Source: Verpa conica
Taxonomy: Eukaryota > Ascomycota > Pezizomycetes > Pezizales > Morchellaceae
Reading direction: 5' to 3'
Length of the DNA: 64,000 nt
Assembly (NCBI GenBank): GCA_033030425.1
Contig: JAUFSD010000008.1
Location: forward strand, 868,001 to 932,000
Positions 11,366-23,324 of this stretch are shown in pieces. The notes below the pieces were generated by a model. It did no database searches, was not told where the DNA came from, and saw nothing but the letters and a program-made list of their open reading frames with translations. Numbering within the stretch: the stretch's first letter is position 1; each line of letters begins with the position of its first letter. The position numbers were made by a program, and so were the translations under genes.

Positions 11366-13119
11366 TTACAATCCGTTCCCAGAATGATACTTCATCCCCT
11401 CCTCCGCTTCTTTCTGCCACTCATCGGCAATCAACTTCGCAACATTCATCCCCATCAAACTACTAGTCTCCATAGTACTAATGAAGCTCTCGATTCCACT
11501 GGTATACCACAGCCCATCATCTAGGATAGGATCTTCAAACGTAACCCTAGGGTACAGATACGGATATGCTTGCCATACATGTCTATAAATCCAGCTCACT
11601 TTTGCATCTTCTGCATCCTTTGCACCTAGAATTGCATGTAACTGGCTGTCAGTGAACTCCTTGGGTGAGAACACTTTATAGAGGTACTCGAAGCGGCCCT
11701 TTCGGGTGTTCTCGTTTGAGGAGGGATCTTCAGGGTTGAGGTTGAAGTTGACAAGGCTGCGGAGTGTAGAGATGGAGAAGAAGCCAACAGAGCCGACAGC
11801 GTCGGAGCCGGTACCGCGAGTAAATTTCTCAAACTCCTGCTCAGTTGCATTGAGTGTGGTAAGGATAGCCTCGGGGACTTTGTCTCCAACCGGGAGGCCA
11901 AAGAACTCTGGGTCCAGCTTCCTTGGCGAGGTGAAGAGTGTCACGTGAAGAGTGGCATATGGAATCTTGTCTGGTATCCTTTCAAGCTGAGGACTAATAG
12001 TCAGGTCCGCAAATTGATACGGTGATGCGAGAACAACGTCGTCGTATTCCTCTTCTACCACCTCCCCCGATGGGCCTGTGGAGGTGACAATCCAAGTTTT
12101 AGGCTTTGAGGATTTCGGGTCGCGGGTGACGGAGGATACTTTAGTTTCTAGTCTCACCTCGGCCTTGGAGGAGTCGACCATGCCTGAGAAGATCCTCCAG
12201 TTGCCACCATCGATACTCATGGCGCCTTCGGCAGCCATACACACCATTGTTTCCAACCCGTGAATAAGTCCCAAGTTTTGGCCGTAGTTCACACGGGTTG
12301 AAGCTTGGATAAGATCTGTCGCGAATTTCCCCGTAACTCCATTCTTGGTCAAATACTGCTCGCCAGTGTCGGATGTAGCATCTATCAAACCCGCTTCTTC
12401 GACTACAGATGACAGAGAAGCGAATGGGAATAGCGGTGGCTCATACATTTTCAAGAACTTGCCCACCGTACTCTCCATCAACTTTTTTGTGCGCATTGGT
12501 GAAAGGGGTCCATATTTCCAGAGAAGCTTAGCAAGACTCCACCAGTCTTGAACCTTTCCATCGGTGCGTTGTTGACGGAAGACAACCTGGGTGCCATCGA
12601 AAACTGCAAGTGGATCTACATCGCTATCACCTGGGCTTTCTGCGGAGTAGTCAGAGTATTCGAGGCCGAACTCTTTGGCTGCATTAACGAGGTTGTAGTT
12701 AACGGAGACGAAGATGGATGCACCGAGTTCTACGGGTTGTGTAGGGTCGTTATAGGCGTTTACTGTGGTGCTACGGCCACCGATGTACGATTTTGTGTCA
12801 AAAATAGTTATGTTAGTAGGTTGAGAGCCTGCATATTTGCGGAGGTAGTAGGCTGTTGAAGAGCCACCAGAACCAGCACCTACATTGAATTGGGAACAGT
12901 TAGCTATATCAACCTGAAGGGGTTAACGAGAAGAGCATTTTTGTATTTACCAATAATTGCCACCCGTTTGACATGTCGCCCACTCAGCTCTTGGTGAACT
13001 AGCGGCTGTTGATGGTAGTTGTGAGTCTCTGTAGAGCCAGAGGCATAGACATAGAAGAAGAGTGTAAGGGAAGCGAGAGTGAATGTGACAAGCACAATGC
13101 TCGACCGTGGGAGCACCAT
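11366..13119 (-). CDS. Prenylcysteine oxidase (FAD-dependent)
   Basis: complement(join(11366..12879, 12951..13119)) gives 560 residues. The enzyme releases free cysteine from prenylated cysteine left after turnover of prenylated proteins, in a lysosome/vacuole-type compartment. An N-terminal hydrophobic segment (about residues 6-26) acts as signal or anchor. VAIIGAGSGGSS (residues 53-64) is the FAD-binding Rossmann motif and spans the intron junction. IFDTKSYIGGRSTTV and the motif ELGASIF match the family. The C-terminal two thirds (for example ESTVGKFLKMYEPP, GLETMVCMA, WIYRHVWQAYPYLYPR) match prenylcysteine lyase domains. The single intron is GTAAAT-TAG, 71 nt, phase 1. The length is normal for the family (about 500-560). 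Confidence 0.9.
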
Positions 13120-13752
13120 TCTATTACTCTAGAGGAAAGCAAGCTCTTACAGAGTAAAGGCCAGCTGTTTTTATGTATAACGTGTGATTAACCCGTCTCA
13201 GGTGAAAGCTGTTGTTGATGTTTGTGGGATTAGAGATGGGGAGGGGGCTGTTGTCGTAGGATATACTGTATCCGCCCTGCCCACCGGAATTGCATCCCTC
13301 CACGTTATGAGATACTTCACGTAATTTATGGAATGTAAGGCATCGGGCCATCCCTTATTGCTTCGTACGGTATACATGTAATATGGACAGCTTTGTATTG
13401 GATAGGTGTTGGATCCCCTCTTCTCCAATGATTTGAATGACTGACGGTTGCAGGGGAACCCGTATCGAACGAGACGCGTTATCGAATCGAACCACACCAT
13501 AGCCAAGATTAGTGGTGTCACAGATGTCACGTGCTAATAGGTATTCATGGACGCGCACTCGTACTTTCCTAGTATTAAGCCATATATGCTCTAGAGAAAG
13601 CCTTCGAGGCTCTCTTCCCTTAAAGACTAAATTTAGGCCTTATTAAACTGTGGGGTGAAGCCTTAAGCCACCCTGACCGTACACATCACTTATATTACAC
13701 TGTATATTCTTCGACCCGGGGGAAATCACCATGATGATCCGCCACAACATCT
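13120..13752. other. Spacer upstream of prenylcysteine oxidase
   Basis: Several overlapping minus-strand frames exist but none shows a domain or usable splice chain. The first 200 bases next to 13119 should contain the promoter of the oxidase gene. Confidence 0.4.
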
Positions 13753-13825
13753 GCTCTGGTGGCCAAGTTGGTAAGGCGCAGCACTAGTAATGCTGAGATC
13801 CTCGGTTCAACTCCGAGTCAGAGCA
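13753..13825 (+). tRNA. tRNA-Thr(AGT)
   Basis: 73 nt, GCTCTGG...CAGAGCA, with acceptor, D, anticodon (CAGCA-CTAGTAA-TGCTG, anticodon AGT) and T arm (GTTCAACTC) all pairing. No intron. A TTTT stretch follows at about 13836-13839 as a Pol III terminator. The sequence is identical to the gene at 18011-18083 on the opposite strand. Confidence 0.94.
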
Positions 13826-14441
13826 TTAACCTGATCTTTTAGCCCCATCTTCAGGGTGAGAACCTCAGTAAATGTATTAGGTCAAAGCTGTGGATGGCTA
13901 TGTATTCCGATAGTTGTGACTCTTCCGCAGGCTGTCTTTAATTTTTTTGACTCTATTTTCTTGGGAACACCTCTAGTAAGTACACAGAGGCTAATTAAGC
14001 ATAGAGCCAAAGGTATAAAAGTCCGTCGTAAATAAGCTTTCAACACACTTTCCAAAAAGCCATAGAGTATATTGAATACGCTAGAAGAATCATCACGCTC
14101 TAAACCATAACAGATGTGGAGCAAAGCTTTCTGGGTCGAAGTTCCAGCTCGGAGAAATTTACCATTAACTACACCTCCCCTCCAAATTTGTAGATGAATC
14201 CACACCTTATTTATCCGTCTCCCACAGTTATGCTAGATTACTTTGGCTCTCCACCTGGTACAGTCCATAATACAGTAAGATTAGGCCTTTTTCCATAATG
14301 GAGCTGCCTAGGAGTTATTAGAATTCGATATATTTCCTTAGTGGGTAAACCCACCTAAAGTGGGTTCTTTAGTATACTATTGAGCGAGTCTCTCTCTATC
14401 TCAAAAAAAAAAAAAAGGCCCAAAATTCCACCACAGTATAG
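13826..14441. other. Spacer between tRNA-Thr and tRNA-Pro
   Basis: No gene seen. A short hairpin (AACCCAC/GTGGGTT, about 14347-14366) and an A14 run (about 14403-14416) precede the tRNA-Pro gene. Confidence 0.4.
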
Positions 14442-14531
14442 GCTCGGCTGGTCTAGTGGTATGATTCTCGCTTAGGGTCACACTCTAAGTTAATATGCGA
14501 GAGGTCCCCGGTTCAAACCCGGGGTCGAGCC
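14442..14531 (+). tRNA. tRNA-Pro(AGG), intron-containing
   Basis: Same 90-nt sequence as the minus-strand gene at 10011-10100: acceptor GCTCGGC/GTCGAGC, anticodon AGG, intron of about 18 nt, T loop TTCAAAC. A T-run lies at about 14562-14567, some 30 nt downstream. Confidence 0.93.
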
Positions 14532-14912
14532 CATTTGGTGAATACAGGGCACTGCTGTGTTCTTTTTTATATGAGGCATGTTGTGGGTCCCTAGTGCTTA
14601 AGGAAGCTTGGCCATATGTGAAGATGGAGAAGGGCTATCTGCTGGTTACTATGATGGGGCTCTGGACTTAGCTTGTGAGTTTCAGGCTGTCTAGATGGTT
14701 TTGGTACGCCCAAGGGGTATATACTGTATGTAGGTGTTAAGAAGGTGCTATGTATTTCTAGTCCGCGTTATTAAAAGACGACTACTCTGTACAAGTTTCA
14801 AATAGGGCCATATCTAATTACGGTCTTGGTAGAATGAGCTTTTGAGAACCAAAAGCCTAACCGAAGGAACGTTCGATAAAAAGATCACCACTGAAAATAC
14901 CTGGGGCCTCTC

Positions 14913-14984
14913 TGATCACACCAGGGGTCGAACCTGGAATCTCTTGATTCGTAGTCAAGCGCCTTGCCATTGGGCCATGTAACC
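14913..14984 (-). tRNA. tRNA-Arg(ACG)
   Basis: On the minus strand: GGTTACATGGCCCAATGG, anticodon stem-loop CTTGA-CTACGAA-TCAAG (anticodon ACG, Arg), T arm CCAGG-TTCGACC-CCTGG, acceptor TGTGATC plus A73. 72 nt, no intron. The acceptor stem uses two G-U pairs. Confidence 0.92.
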
Positions 14985-15851
14985 TTGATTGATGTGGTGA
15001 GGTTGTTTGTGGCTCGATAGTAGTGGGTTGGTGGTGAGTGGATACCAACTTGTATAGGGCGTTAAGTTAGTTTATCTGTTATGCTATTAAAGGAAGGTGG
15101 ATACCCATGTTCTCTTCTTTTCTTTTCTCTTTTCTATAGTTAAATTTGAATTAGCTAGAAGTTGTGGGTTAATATGGCTAGACGACTATAGTTAGTATAC
15201 AGACTCAAGGCCGGCCCCCGAACAACCTTCTATCCCCTAGTTAAAATTAGCCAATTAGTGGAGCGTTTTCTTAGAGAAGTCGTAATTATCCGCCGGAATA
15301 TATACCTTCTAGAAGTATTTCCATAAGAAGGATTAAAAAGCAAATTTTAATATCTTAAATATATGTTTATAGTTATATTGTGGCTGTAGATGAAGTAAGT
15401 GTATGTTTGTGGTGGATATGTAGACCCTGAGGCTTATTGATAAGGACTGATAAGGACTGATAGCTACAATCTTATCTTATCGCTGTCCTGGCTGCATAGA
15501 GTGCATTCTAGCGATGAGCATCTGCGGTGTTTTAGTAGTCGGCCAGACAAATGTCTCCCGCGTGGAAGAACCCAGGGCGGTGAAGAGCTCATCTCATGTA
15601 GTTGACTTTGACCATATCGGGATATGATCGGACGGGTTGGTGGGGGTTTTTTGGTGTAATTTTTTTCCCGTTAGTTTTTCTTTTTCCATCTTTGCCCCTC
15701 CCCCGCGAATTTTTTCTTCCTGTTTTTTTTTAGCTCATTGATACACAACAAAACCCCATCGAATCCCCTCATTATCTTACAATCCATCCATCTCTATTAC
15801 TCCTGGCTTTTTCTTTCTGGATTTGCTCATCTACGCAGAAAATCTCTCAAA
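14985..15851. other. Spacer and SHMT promoter region
   Basis: No gene. The last 250 bases are pyrimidine-rich with T-runs (about 15650-15732), typical of a strong fungal promoter and leader, and lead to the SHMT start at 15852. Confidence 0.45.
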
Positions 15852-17538
15852 ATGTCTGAAATCAACTCTGCCTATGCTCTCTCTCAGGCTCACAAAGAGG
15901 TATATTTTTCTCAGCTACAGTCTCCTAGTGTGATGCATAATGACTCACACATGTACCTATAGCTCATTGAGACTTCTCTCCGTGAGAGTGACCCCGAGGT
16001 CCAGAAGATTATGGTTTGTTCCCTCCCTCTATCCATCTCAGTCTAATTCCCCTCATCTAATCTCAATTACTAACCCCTCCACAGGACCTCGAGATCAAGC
16101 GTCAACGCGAGTCTATCCTCTTAATTGCCTCCGAGAACGTCACCTCCCGCGCCGTCTACGATGCACTTGGTTCCCCCATGTCCAATAAGTACTCCGAGGG
16201 ATACCCTGGTGCCCGTTACTATGGTGGTAACGAGCACATTGACTCCATCGAGACTCTCTGCCAACAGCGTGCTCTCCAGGCATTCCACCTTGACTCCGTA
16301 AATTGGGGTGTTAACGTTCAGTGCTTGTCTGGATCCCCTGCAAACTTGCAGGTATACCAGGCAATTATGAAGCCTCATGAACGTCTTATGGGTCTTGATC
16401 TTCCTCATGGTGGTCATTTGTCTCACGGATATCAGACCGCTACCAAGAAGTAGGTTCCGGGTCATCTTCTTTAGAATAAAATTGAGAATTATGTTGACAT
16501 GGGCTCAGGATCTCTGCAGTCTCAACCTACTTCGAGACTATGCCCTACCGTGTCAACCCCGAAACTGGTATCATTGACTACGACATGCTCGAGAAGACTG
16601 CTATCCTCTACCGCCCAAAGACCCTTGTCGCCGGTACTTCTGCGTACTGCCGCAACATTGACTATGCCCGCATGCGCAAGATCGCCGACCTCGTTGGTGC
16701 CTATCTTGTTGTTGACATGGCTCACATCTCTGGCCTTATCGCCGCTGAGGTCATCCCTAGTCCTTTCCCCCACGCTGATATCGTCACCACCACCACCCAC
16801 AAGTCTCTCCGTGGACCCCGTGGTGCCATGATCTTTTTCAGGAAGGGATTGAGGAGCGTTGACAAGAAGGGCAAGGAGACCTACTACGACTTGGAGGGAC
16901 CGATTAACTTCTCGTATGCACTTCCCCCATTCATTTCTACTAAAATCTCCTACTAAAATCTCTCCTAAAGCGTCTTCCCCGGTCATCAAGGTGGTCCCCA
17001 TAACCACACCATCACAGCCCTCGCTGTCGCCCTCAAGCAAACATTCTCCCCCGAATACAAATTCTACCAACAACAGGTTATCGCCAATGCCAAGACCCTC
17101 GAAGAGGAATTCACTCGCATGGGCTATAACCTTGTCTCTGGAGGAACAGACTCCCACATGGTTCTTCTCGACCTCAAATCTGTCTCTCTTGATGGTGCCC
17201 GCCTTGAGGCTATCCTTGAGGCTGTCAATATCGCTTGCAACAAGAACTCCACCCCCGGTGACGTCTCCGCTCTCTCGCCCTCCGGTATCCGTGTCGGTAC
17301 CCCGGCTATGACCACCCGTGGCTTTGGCACTGAGGAATTCAAGCGTGTTGCGCAGTACTTCGACACCCTCATCAAGCTCGCCAAGAAGATCCAGTCTGGT
17401 CTACCGAAGGAGGCAAATAAGCAGAAGGATTTCCGTAAGTACGTTCTGTCTGGGGAGGTTCCGGAGCTCAAGGAGATGAAGAAGGAGATTGCTGCGTGGG
17501 CGTCTACTTTCCCTCTCCCCGTTGGTCCTGCTTCATAG
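15852..17538 (+). CDS. SHM2: Serine hydroxymethyltransferase, cytosolic type
   Basis: join(15852..15899, 15963..16013, 16085..16449, 16509..16913, 16971..17538), 478 residues. The PLP enzyme interconverts serine and tetrahydrofolate with glycine and 5,10-methylene-THF, feeding one-carbon metabolism. Visible landmarks: [20 protein letters not shown] (substrate/folate loop), [10 protein letters not shown] (PLP-contacting Asp224 and His227), [13 protein letters not shown] with the Schiff-base Lys253, and [12 protein letters not shown] across the last intron. No mitochondrial presequence is present (it starts [12 protein letters not shown]), so a cytosolic form is inferred. Five exons; the fourth intron ends in AAG rather than CAG/TAG, and the conserved VFPGHQGG reading forces that choice. 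tRNA genes lie on both sides. Confidence 0.96.
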
Positions 17539-18010
17539 AGTATCTATATCTAAAAATACCATTTCTTTTGTAATTTCTTTTTCTGTTTTTAGGGTCTTGG
17601 GGGGAAAAAGTGCTTCAACTCACAAGTGGCCTGATCTATTTTTTTATACTGTCTTGGAACGTATCTTATAGCTCAACGCTAGGAGTTTATTTACTGTGAT
17701 TTAGTCTGTATGAATCAAAGAGTATATTTATCTGGGGCACAAAATCTTGTTTATCATTGAGTTCTAGGATCGAGTGCGTTTTCATGACGTAAATAATAGT
17801 AATCAAGATGTTATTGAGTTCATATCAAGTAACTGAACTAAGGCACACATATACTACTAGTGCTAAAAACACTATTATACTACGTTGAGAAAGCCTGTAA
17901 TATTTACCGATAGTATCGTATCTCCCCAGCTCTCAGAACCTAATAATACTCAACAACCCCTCCCCCACGATCCCCCCAACTACTAATCCACAATAAATGC
18001 AAAAGATGAG
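17539..18010. other. SHMT 3' region
   Basis: AT-rich trailer, with T-rich stretches at 17567-17592 that could belong to the 3' UTR. No gene. Confidence 0.4.
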
Positions 18011-18083
18011 TGCTCTGACTCGGAGTTGAACCGAGGATCTCAGCATTACTAGTGCTGCGCCTTACCAACTTGGCCACCAGAGC
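18011..18083 (-). tRNA. tRNA-Thr(AGT)
   Basis: Minus-strand copy identical over 73 nt to the gene at 13753-13825. Anticodon AGT; a TTTT terminator follows on the minus strand at about 18001-18004. The two copies lie in opposite orientation either side of the SHMT gene. Confidence 0.94.
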
Positions 18084-19269
18084 ATATACACTCCAATAAA
18101 ATGACATGGATCCGCTGGACGGTAGAAGAAAAAGCCGCACTCCTGTACTATCGTGTTCTCCACGGCCAAAAGACCGGAATATCCCCGTTGATGAGGGTTG
18201 TGGGAGGGCTGAGAGTTCATAGGATAGGTAGTTGCGATAATTTGTTGGCTTCTGTCTAATGGAAGTTGACTTATGGGGGGGGGGATATAGGTGGAAGAGG
18301 TTCCGTAAGAGTAGGATTATAGTTGATGTTTTTGTGATGAGTACTGAGTAATTAAGGTATATCTACTATACCAGCCAGCCAACAAGACACCACCAAGAAA
18401 TGAACTAATAAACCCCAGATATAAGTCTTTCTGGACTTTTGTTAGAACCCCATACTTATGACTTCTTGTATTGAATGACTGAGTTGGAGACTTACCAGTT
18501 ACTCTCAGCATTTAAGAGCCTTCATCAACCTATCAGTTCACCAATTAATTCCTAAGCCCCTTCTTGTCTATAGCTTTAGGAGCTTTGCAGCGAATGTCTT
18601 GTCGGTTGTTCGCTGAAGCACTTTATCCCCGGAGGCTAAACGGTTCGCAGGTTGCCGTGTAGAACACGGGAATACAAGAGTGCTGCTTTTTCTTCTGGCG
18701 TCAAGCTGATACATATCATGGTGTTCTTTTTCTCAATCCTCTTCCACAGAACAGGCGCCTTTTAAAAAATACTCCTCCCACCCCCTCTACATGTTAGTGA
18801 AATAGCACCCACACTAAAACGAAAAAAAACAGACGCGGGGTTTTCTTTTAAAAAGAAAATTAGACGCCAGAGCATAATAGTCACTTGTAAGCGACGGGGC
18901 CATAGCTCGTTGAGCTTGATAGGGCTAGCTAGTAGTTAGATGCACCGCTGCCTGTGTGATACACGTTAATAATATCACATGCTTAGAGAAGGGTGTAAGG
19001 AAAATTCTTCCTGTATATGAGAACTTGGTCGCTACTCCACCCAATAGCCTACCGGAAATAGGACTTATGGCTGCCGCCAGAAGCGAGAAGGTGGTATAAT
19101 GTGGCTTGATATTTTCCTGGCGGCAACGGAAGGAGTGACATGGCCCTATTACCGTGGCCAAGATTCGTTATACGCTCAATTATTCGGAGTTCAGAAAAGA
19201 TTCCTGATTGTTTGAGTGCTAGGGCGCTCTAGGATAAATAACCCTCCTGATGTCTCTAGTCTATGTGTA

Positions 19270-19415
19270 CTCGGGTCAGGGAAGAAGTTTGGAAAAACAA
19301 GGGGGATCCCTGCGGCGAATAAGAAGTGTTCTTTCAATGACTTTTTGTTCTTCTAGCCAATGAGTCTGGCTTGAAGGGTCTCCCCTGTTTTTCCAAACTT
19401 CTTCCCTGACCCGAG
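19270..19415. mobile_element. 146-bp MITE-like inverted-repeat element with TA flanks
   Basis: The left end reads CTCGGGTCAGGGAAGAAG and the right end is its reverse complement. Thirty bases match perfectly, and a further 6-7 match with an indel. Both ends abut TA (19268-19269 and 19416-19417), the target duplication of Tc1/mariner-type elements. The interior (about 70 nt) has no coding capacity. No second copy was noticed in the window, so family membership is an inference. Confidence 0.65.
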
Positions 19416-20263
19416 TAGTCCTTTCTGAAAATAATGGCTGAATCCCTCAGTGATCCCTGAGCTCGCAGATGGCCGAGAGTCCAATTGGAGGATCATATAA
19501 CAACTAGCCTTTGCGTAGGCTCCGTAGTCTTAGATTTGTACCAATTAGAAGCTAATACACTAATCAGTTTTTTTCTAGAGAGCTGCCTAGATGTCTCTAA
19601 GAAATCCCCGCCCCCCGGAAAAAGAATATTTATTCCTCGGTCCGTACCAATCATATCCCTAAAAACTTAGGGTGTTCTAGTCATCTGAACCGTTGGGGGG
19701 GGGCGTGAGCAAGGCTGGCATAATCGGCTTTAGACATTATGTCAGTATGACCTTTGTAGGGAGAGCCAGTGTGACTGCGCGGAGGACTGACCCGTACCAA
19801 AATAAAGGAATCTCAGGTAATGGGGGATAAGGCTACGTGGAAACCCCCTTTAAGCCCAGTCCGCCTCTCTTCAAGTGGGCCAATTGGGTTGTTGAGACCA
19901 ATCAACTGAATGCCGTGGGAAAAAAAGGAAATACCGAGCTGTGCCAGAAACCCCCCGTGTATGAAAGCATAATGCAAGGCTCTTGATCCGTGTTTCAACA
20001 GAAGGGGCTTAGACCCCTCGATAGCCCCACTAGGTCTTTATTTCGACATGTCTTCTAAAACCTATCGGACCAAGGCCTAGTTAAACGTAAGTCCCGTATG
20101 TTTTATGGAATGTTAACATGAGAAGGGAATAGTATAAGGGAAGTTTCGCCCCCTTATCCGAAATACCAATTGGAAACACTAACAGTAACCGGAGGAGTGT
20201 TCGAATCCCACAACCCCCACAAAGTAACACTCCACTCAATATCTCCCACATCCACATACATAA

Positions 20264-20786
20264 TCACTCTACCCACCCGAACCAAAACTTAAACCTAGAG
20301 AAATAGAAGTCAATGGAACAAATGACGTTAATGAGAGTCGTAACACTACTGGGGGATATAGCTCCGGCAACCCCAAAACCCATCAAAATCTCTGTCGCAT
20401 CCAAGAAGGGAGTAGCTGGTAGTGACTGCTCGACTTTAGTAAAGGTATGTTTGGGCGTGGCGACCCTACAATCGCCAAATTGGTGGAGGTCAATGATCGA
20501 TCTGTTAGTTTTTCGGTCTCCCACGAAATACCATAACCCCCAGACACCTTCTCTTCCCCCTTTGTTTCGGGCTATTCGCAGCAAATCCTAGGCTGGCGAG
20601 TCGAGTGGTAAACAATGAACAAAAAACCCACAAATCCAAGATTCTTAATCCATTTACCATCCACACATCCTCCCACCAAAACTCCATAAGACCCATCCCA
20701 ATCCCGGTCAAGCACGGAAAAATTATGAGAGAAATTCCTAGTGCCTCATAATCCGGGTTTCCACAAACCAGGTTATGCATTGGCAT
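20264..20786 (-). pseudogene. Possible decayed membrane-transporter fragment
   Basis: Two overlapping minus-strand frames carry hydrophobic segments such as SLIIFPCLTGIGMGLMEFWW and EILMGFGVAGAISPSS that resemble transmembrane helices of MFS transporters. No full domain, no start-to-stop gene and no splice chain could be built. It could be chance hydrophobic translation. Confidence 0.18.
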
Positions 20787-22881
20787 ATTTAATCTAGGTC
20801 TAGTAAAATTCTAATACCAAGCTCTCCATTATGTTGGATCTTCTTTTTGCGTGGACATTCCCGGTAGCAAACTCATCTGTTTTTGTAGTTGTAGGATTTT
20901 TATTCTATTTAGAGTTGTGATACCAGAAGTCTGTTCCTGAAATCCTCCCCAATAGTAGATCCTCTTATTCATGTTTTATACCTCGGTTTTTCTTGATAAG
21001 GGTGGTATGCTTGTTGTAAATAGTGTATTATCGAGTCCCTATTAAACATAAAGCTCCAGCTTGTCGCAAAGACTGATCTCCTGAACGACGTCTGGCCCTC
21101 CCTCTTCTTAATTTCATTTCGATTGCTGGTCCGTAATTATCCTCCCCTAGAAGTAGTGATGAGCCTTTTTTTACCAACAAAATTATCGATATTATTATTT
21201 CCCATTTCGGGCCCGTTTTTAAGCTGGGAACCGGAGAATTATCCTATAAAAATAACCTCGACAAATCATTTGTTGCCCCCATCGCTTATCTCTTAGATGT
21301 TGTCCACTAAGTAAAGGTAGCGAGATCTCATATAACCATCGAAAAGAGATAAAAAGCCCGGCTGCCGTATCTACTACGTCGATTATTAAGACTCCTTCCT
21401 AATATCGACGAGATGATCGAAACGTTCCCCCTCTCCTCAAAAGTGACAAGCCGCGGGGATGTAAATGTACTGAATCGTATACTGTGCCGATGAAACGTTG
21501 CTTTTTTTTCGCGACGTGGACAATAAAACCTGGGACATAAGGTTGTTATATATCCTTAGTGGCAAACAAACACCGGCGAGCTAGTGTAGAGGAATCGAGT
21601 GACGTCTTATGATTATGTATACTAAAAAACAAAAAATGACTTCACTTTTTCTACTACTCCAGATCAGGCTATCGGTGCGACCTTGGGTGGCGCTAAGGGG
21701 GGATTAACCGATCTCGATCGTAGCTATATCGAGATTAGCTTCTTCTCCATTCAGCCACCGCCGGTTTGCTAATCGATTCGCCACACAGCGGCTGATGGAT
21801 AGTAGAGTGACACATGTCAATCAGATAAGATAAAAAGCACCGATGACAACCAGGTTTTCCCACTCGTTTTTCTAGAAACAATTCTTCTCTGCATGATTAC
21901 TCTGCGCGGATCACCCCATGATCTTCTGGGATCCCCCCCCTTCCCTCTCTTCCCAAAACAAAAATAATATTGGTTATTTTGTCTTACATGATTAAGGGTC
22001 ATCGGTTTTATGTAACGGTGCAAATCAACCCCGGAAAAATATATCCCTCCCTACCGGAACTTCCCCGTAGAAGTACGGGAAGGAGAGTTAGATGGAAGAA
22101 AAATCCCGCTTTTTCCTCCAATTTTTTTTTACCGAGGGTCATTTATTACGCGAGAAAAGAACGCTAGTAGTAGCGGCAAGTACCTATTAATTACTCAAGG
22201 CTGCCCCCATGGAGAAAAGCGCCGGTAGGGCGGAGAGTGAGAGAGATTACATTTAGTTAGAGTATATAAACAGAGAATAAGATTTCCCCGACAAACCTCC
22301 GATCGAGAACTACAACCGGAAACGTACCCCTAACCCCCCTATTACACGCATAACCCCCCCCCCGGAATCCCTTCTCCAAGGGGAGGTGGAGAAGAGTGGA
22401 GTACCCCTACCCTATCTAAATTCAGGGTCCAAGGTTCCCAACCCCCCCATTTTATCCCCGCGCTCCAATGGGATCATCGATGATATGACGTCTAATCCAA
22501 ACCACGTGGGTGCAGGTCTCATCGATCGATCTCAGATCTTGAGCCCCATCGATGGACCCATTTTTCCTGCCTGCCTGCCTGGCTGGCGAAGCAAACAGGA
22601 TAAGCCAGGTGGCGACAACACCGATATCCCGTTTACCGAAGAAAGCGCGTCAACAATTCAATAGTTCACTGATTCAAAAAGGATTGACAGATGCGCGGCT
22701 AAACACGGGGTGGGGGGTTGTGGGGGGGGGAGAAGGGAAGGGAAGGGGAGGGAGATCCAGGTAGATGAATTGAAGGCCCGATGAATCGGAATTCAAGGTG
22801 CGATATCAGGTACATTCAAACGATGGCTGGTGACTTGGGCTCGTTCGTTCCGTAAGCAATAAGCAAGTGCTAGGGAAAAGC

Positions 22882-22930
22882 GGCGACGACCTACGACGAC
22901 CGGCGACGACGACGACGACGACGACGACGC
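22882..22930. repeat. GAC trinucleotide microsatellite
   Basis: CGAC/GACGAC units, with an uninterrupted (GAC) stretch of about 26 nt at 22904-22929. Non-coding context. Confidence 0.85.
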
Positions 22931-23286
22931 TTAGAAGGGTAAAAAGGAAGGCAAGAAGGCAGGAACACTACAAATGCATATAGATTGCTCACTCTATGAC
23001 CTACACTACTGCACTGTGATGTTCATGCTTTGCTGGCGTCCTGTAGATAAATCGAAGAAGAGAAAAATAAAATAATAAGAGACAATATCGATATAGTATC
23101 TTGAAAAGGGTCCTACTATGACTGTTTAATTAACACTGAGTGTTCCGTACTACGTGCCACACCCCCCTTGTATCCCCTCGCTGTAGCCACTATTCTAGGC
23201 TTCCCGGTCCCCCCTAGGTGTGATTGAAATCCTTAAGAAGGGGCATAAGATATGTTGTTGAGCAGCTGAACGTAAACGAACCAACG

Positions 23287-23324
23287 ATCGAATCGAACGT
23301 GATCGGATCGAATCGAACCAAAAC
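23287..23324. promoter_or_regulatory. Direct repeat of GATCGAATCGAA, candidate White Collar site 3' of frq
   Basis: GATCGAATCGAA occurs twice within 35 nt (starts near 23287 and 23306), separated by CGTGATCG. GATCGA-like pairs are the known binding pattern of the Neurospora White Collar complex. The site lies about 730 bp beyond the frq stop codon, where the antisense qrf promoter with its own light element is found in Neurospora. Function here is inference. Confidence 0.35.

Noticed and set aside
16522..17157. 211-codon minus-strand frame across SHMT
   Set aside because: Antisense shadow of the highly codon-biased SHMT exons.
20188..20216. GTTCGAATCCC tRNA-like T loop
   Set aside because: No acceptor, D or anticodon arms can be paired around it.
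22477..22560. Cluster of ATCGAT/GATCGATC
   Set aside because: Self-complementary simple variants in a region with no nearby gene; the motif alone is too frequent to support a regulatory call.
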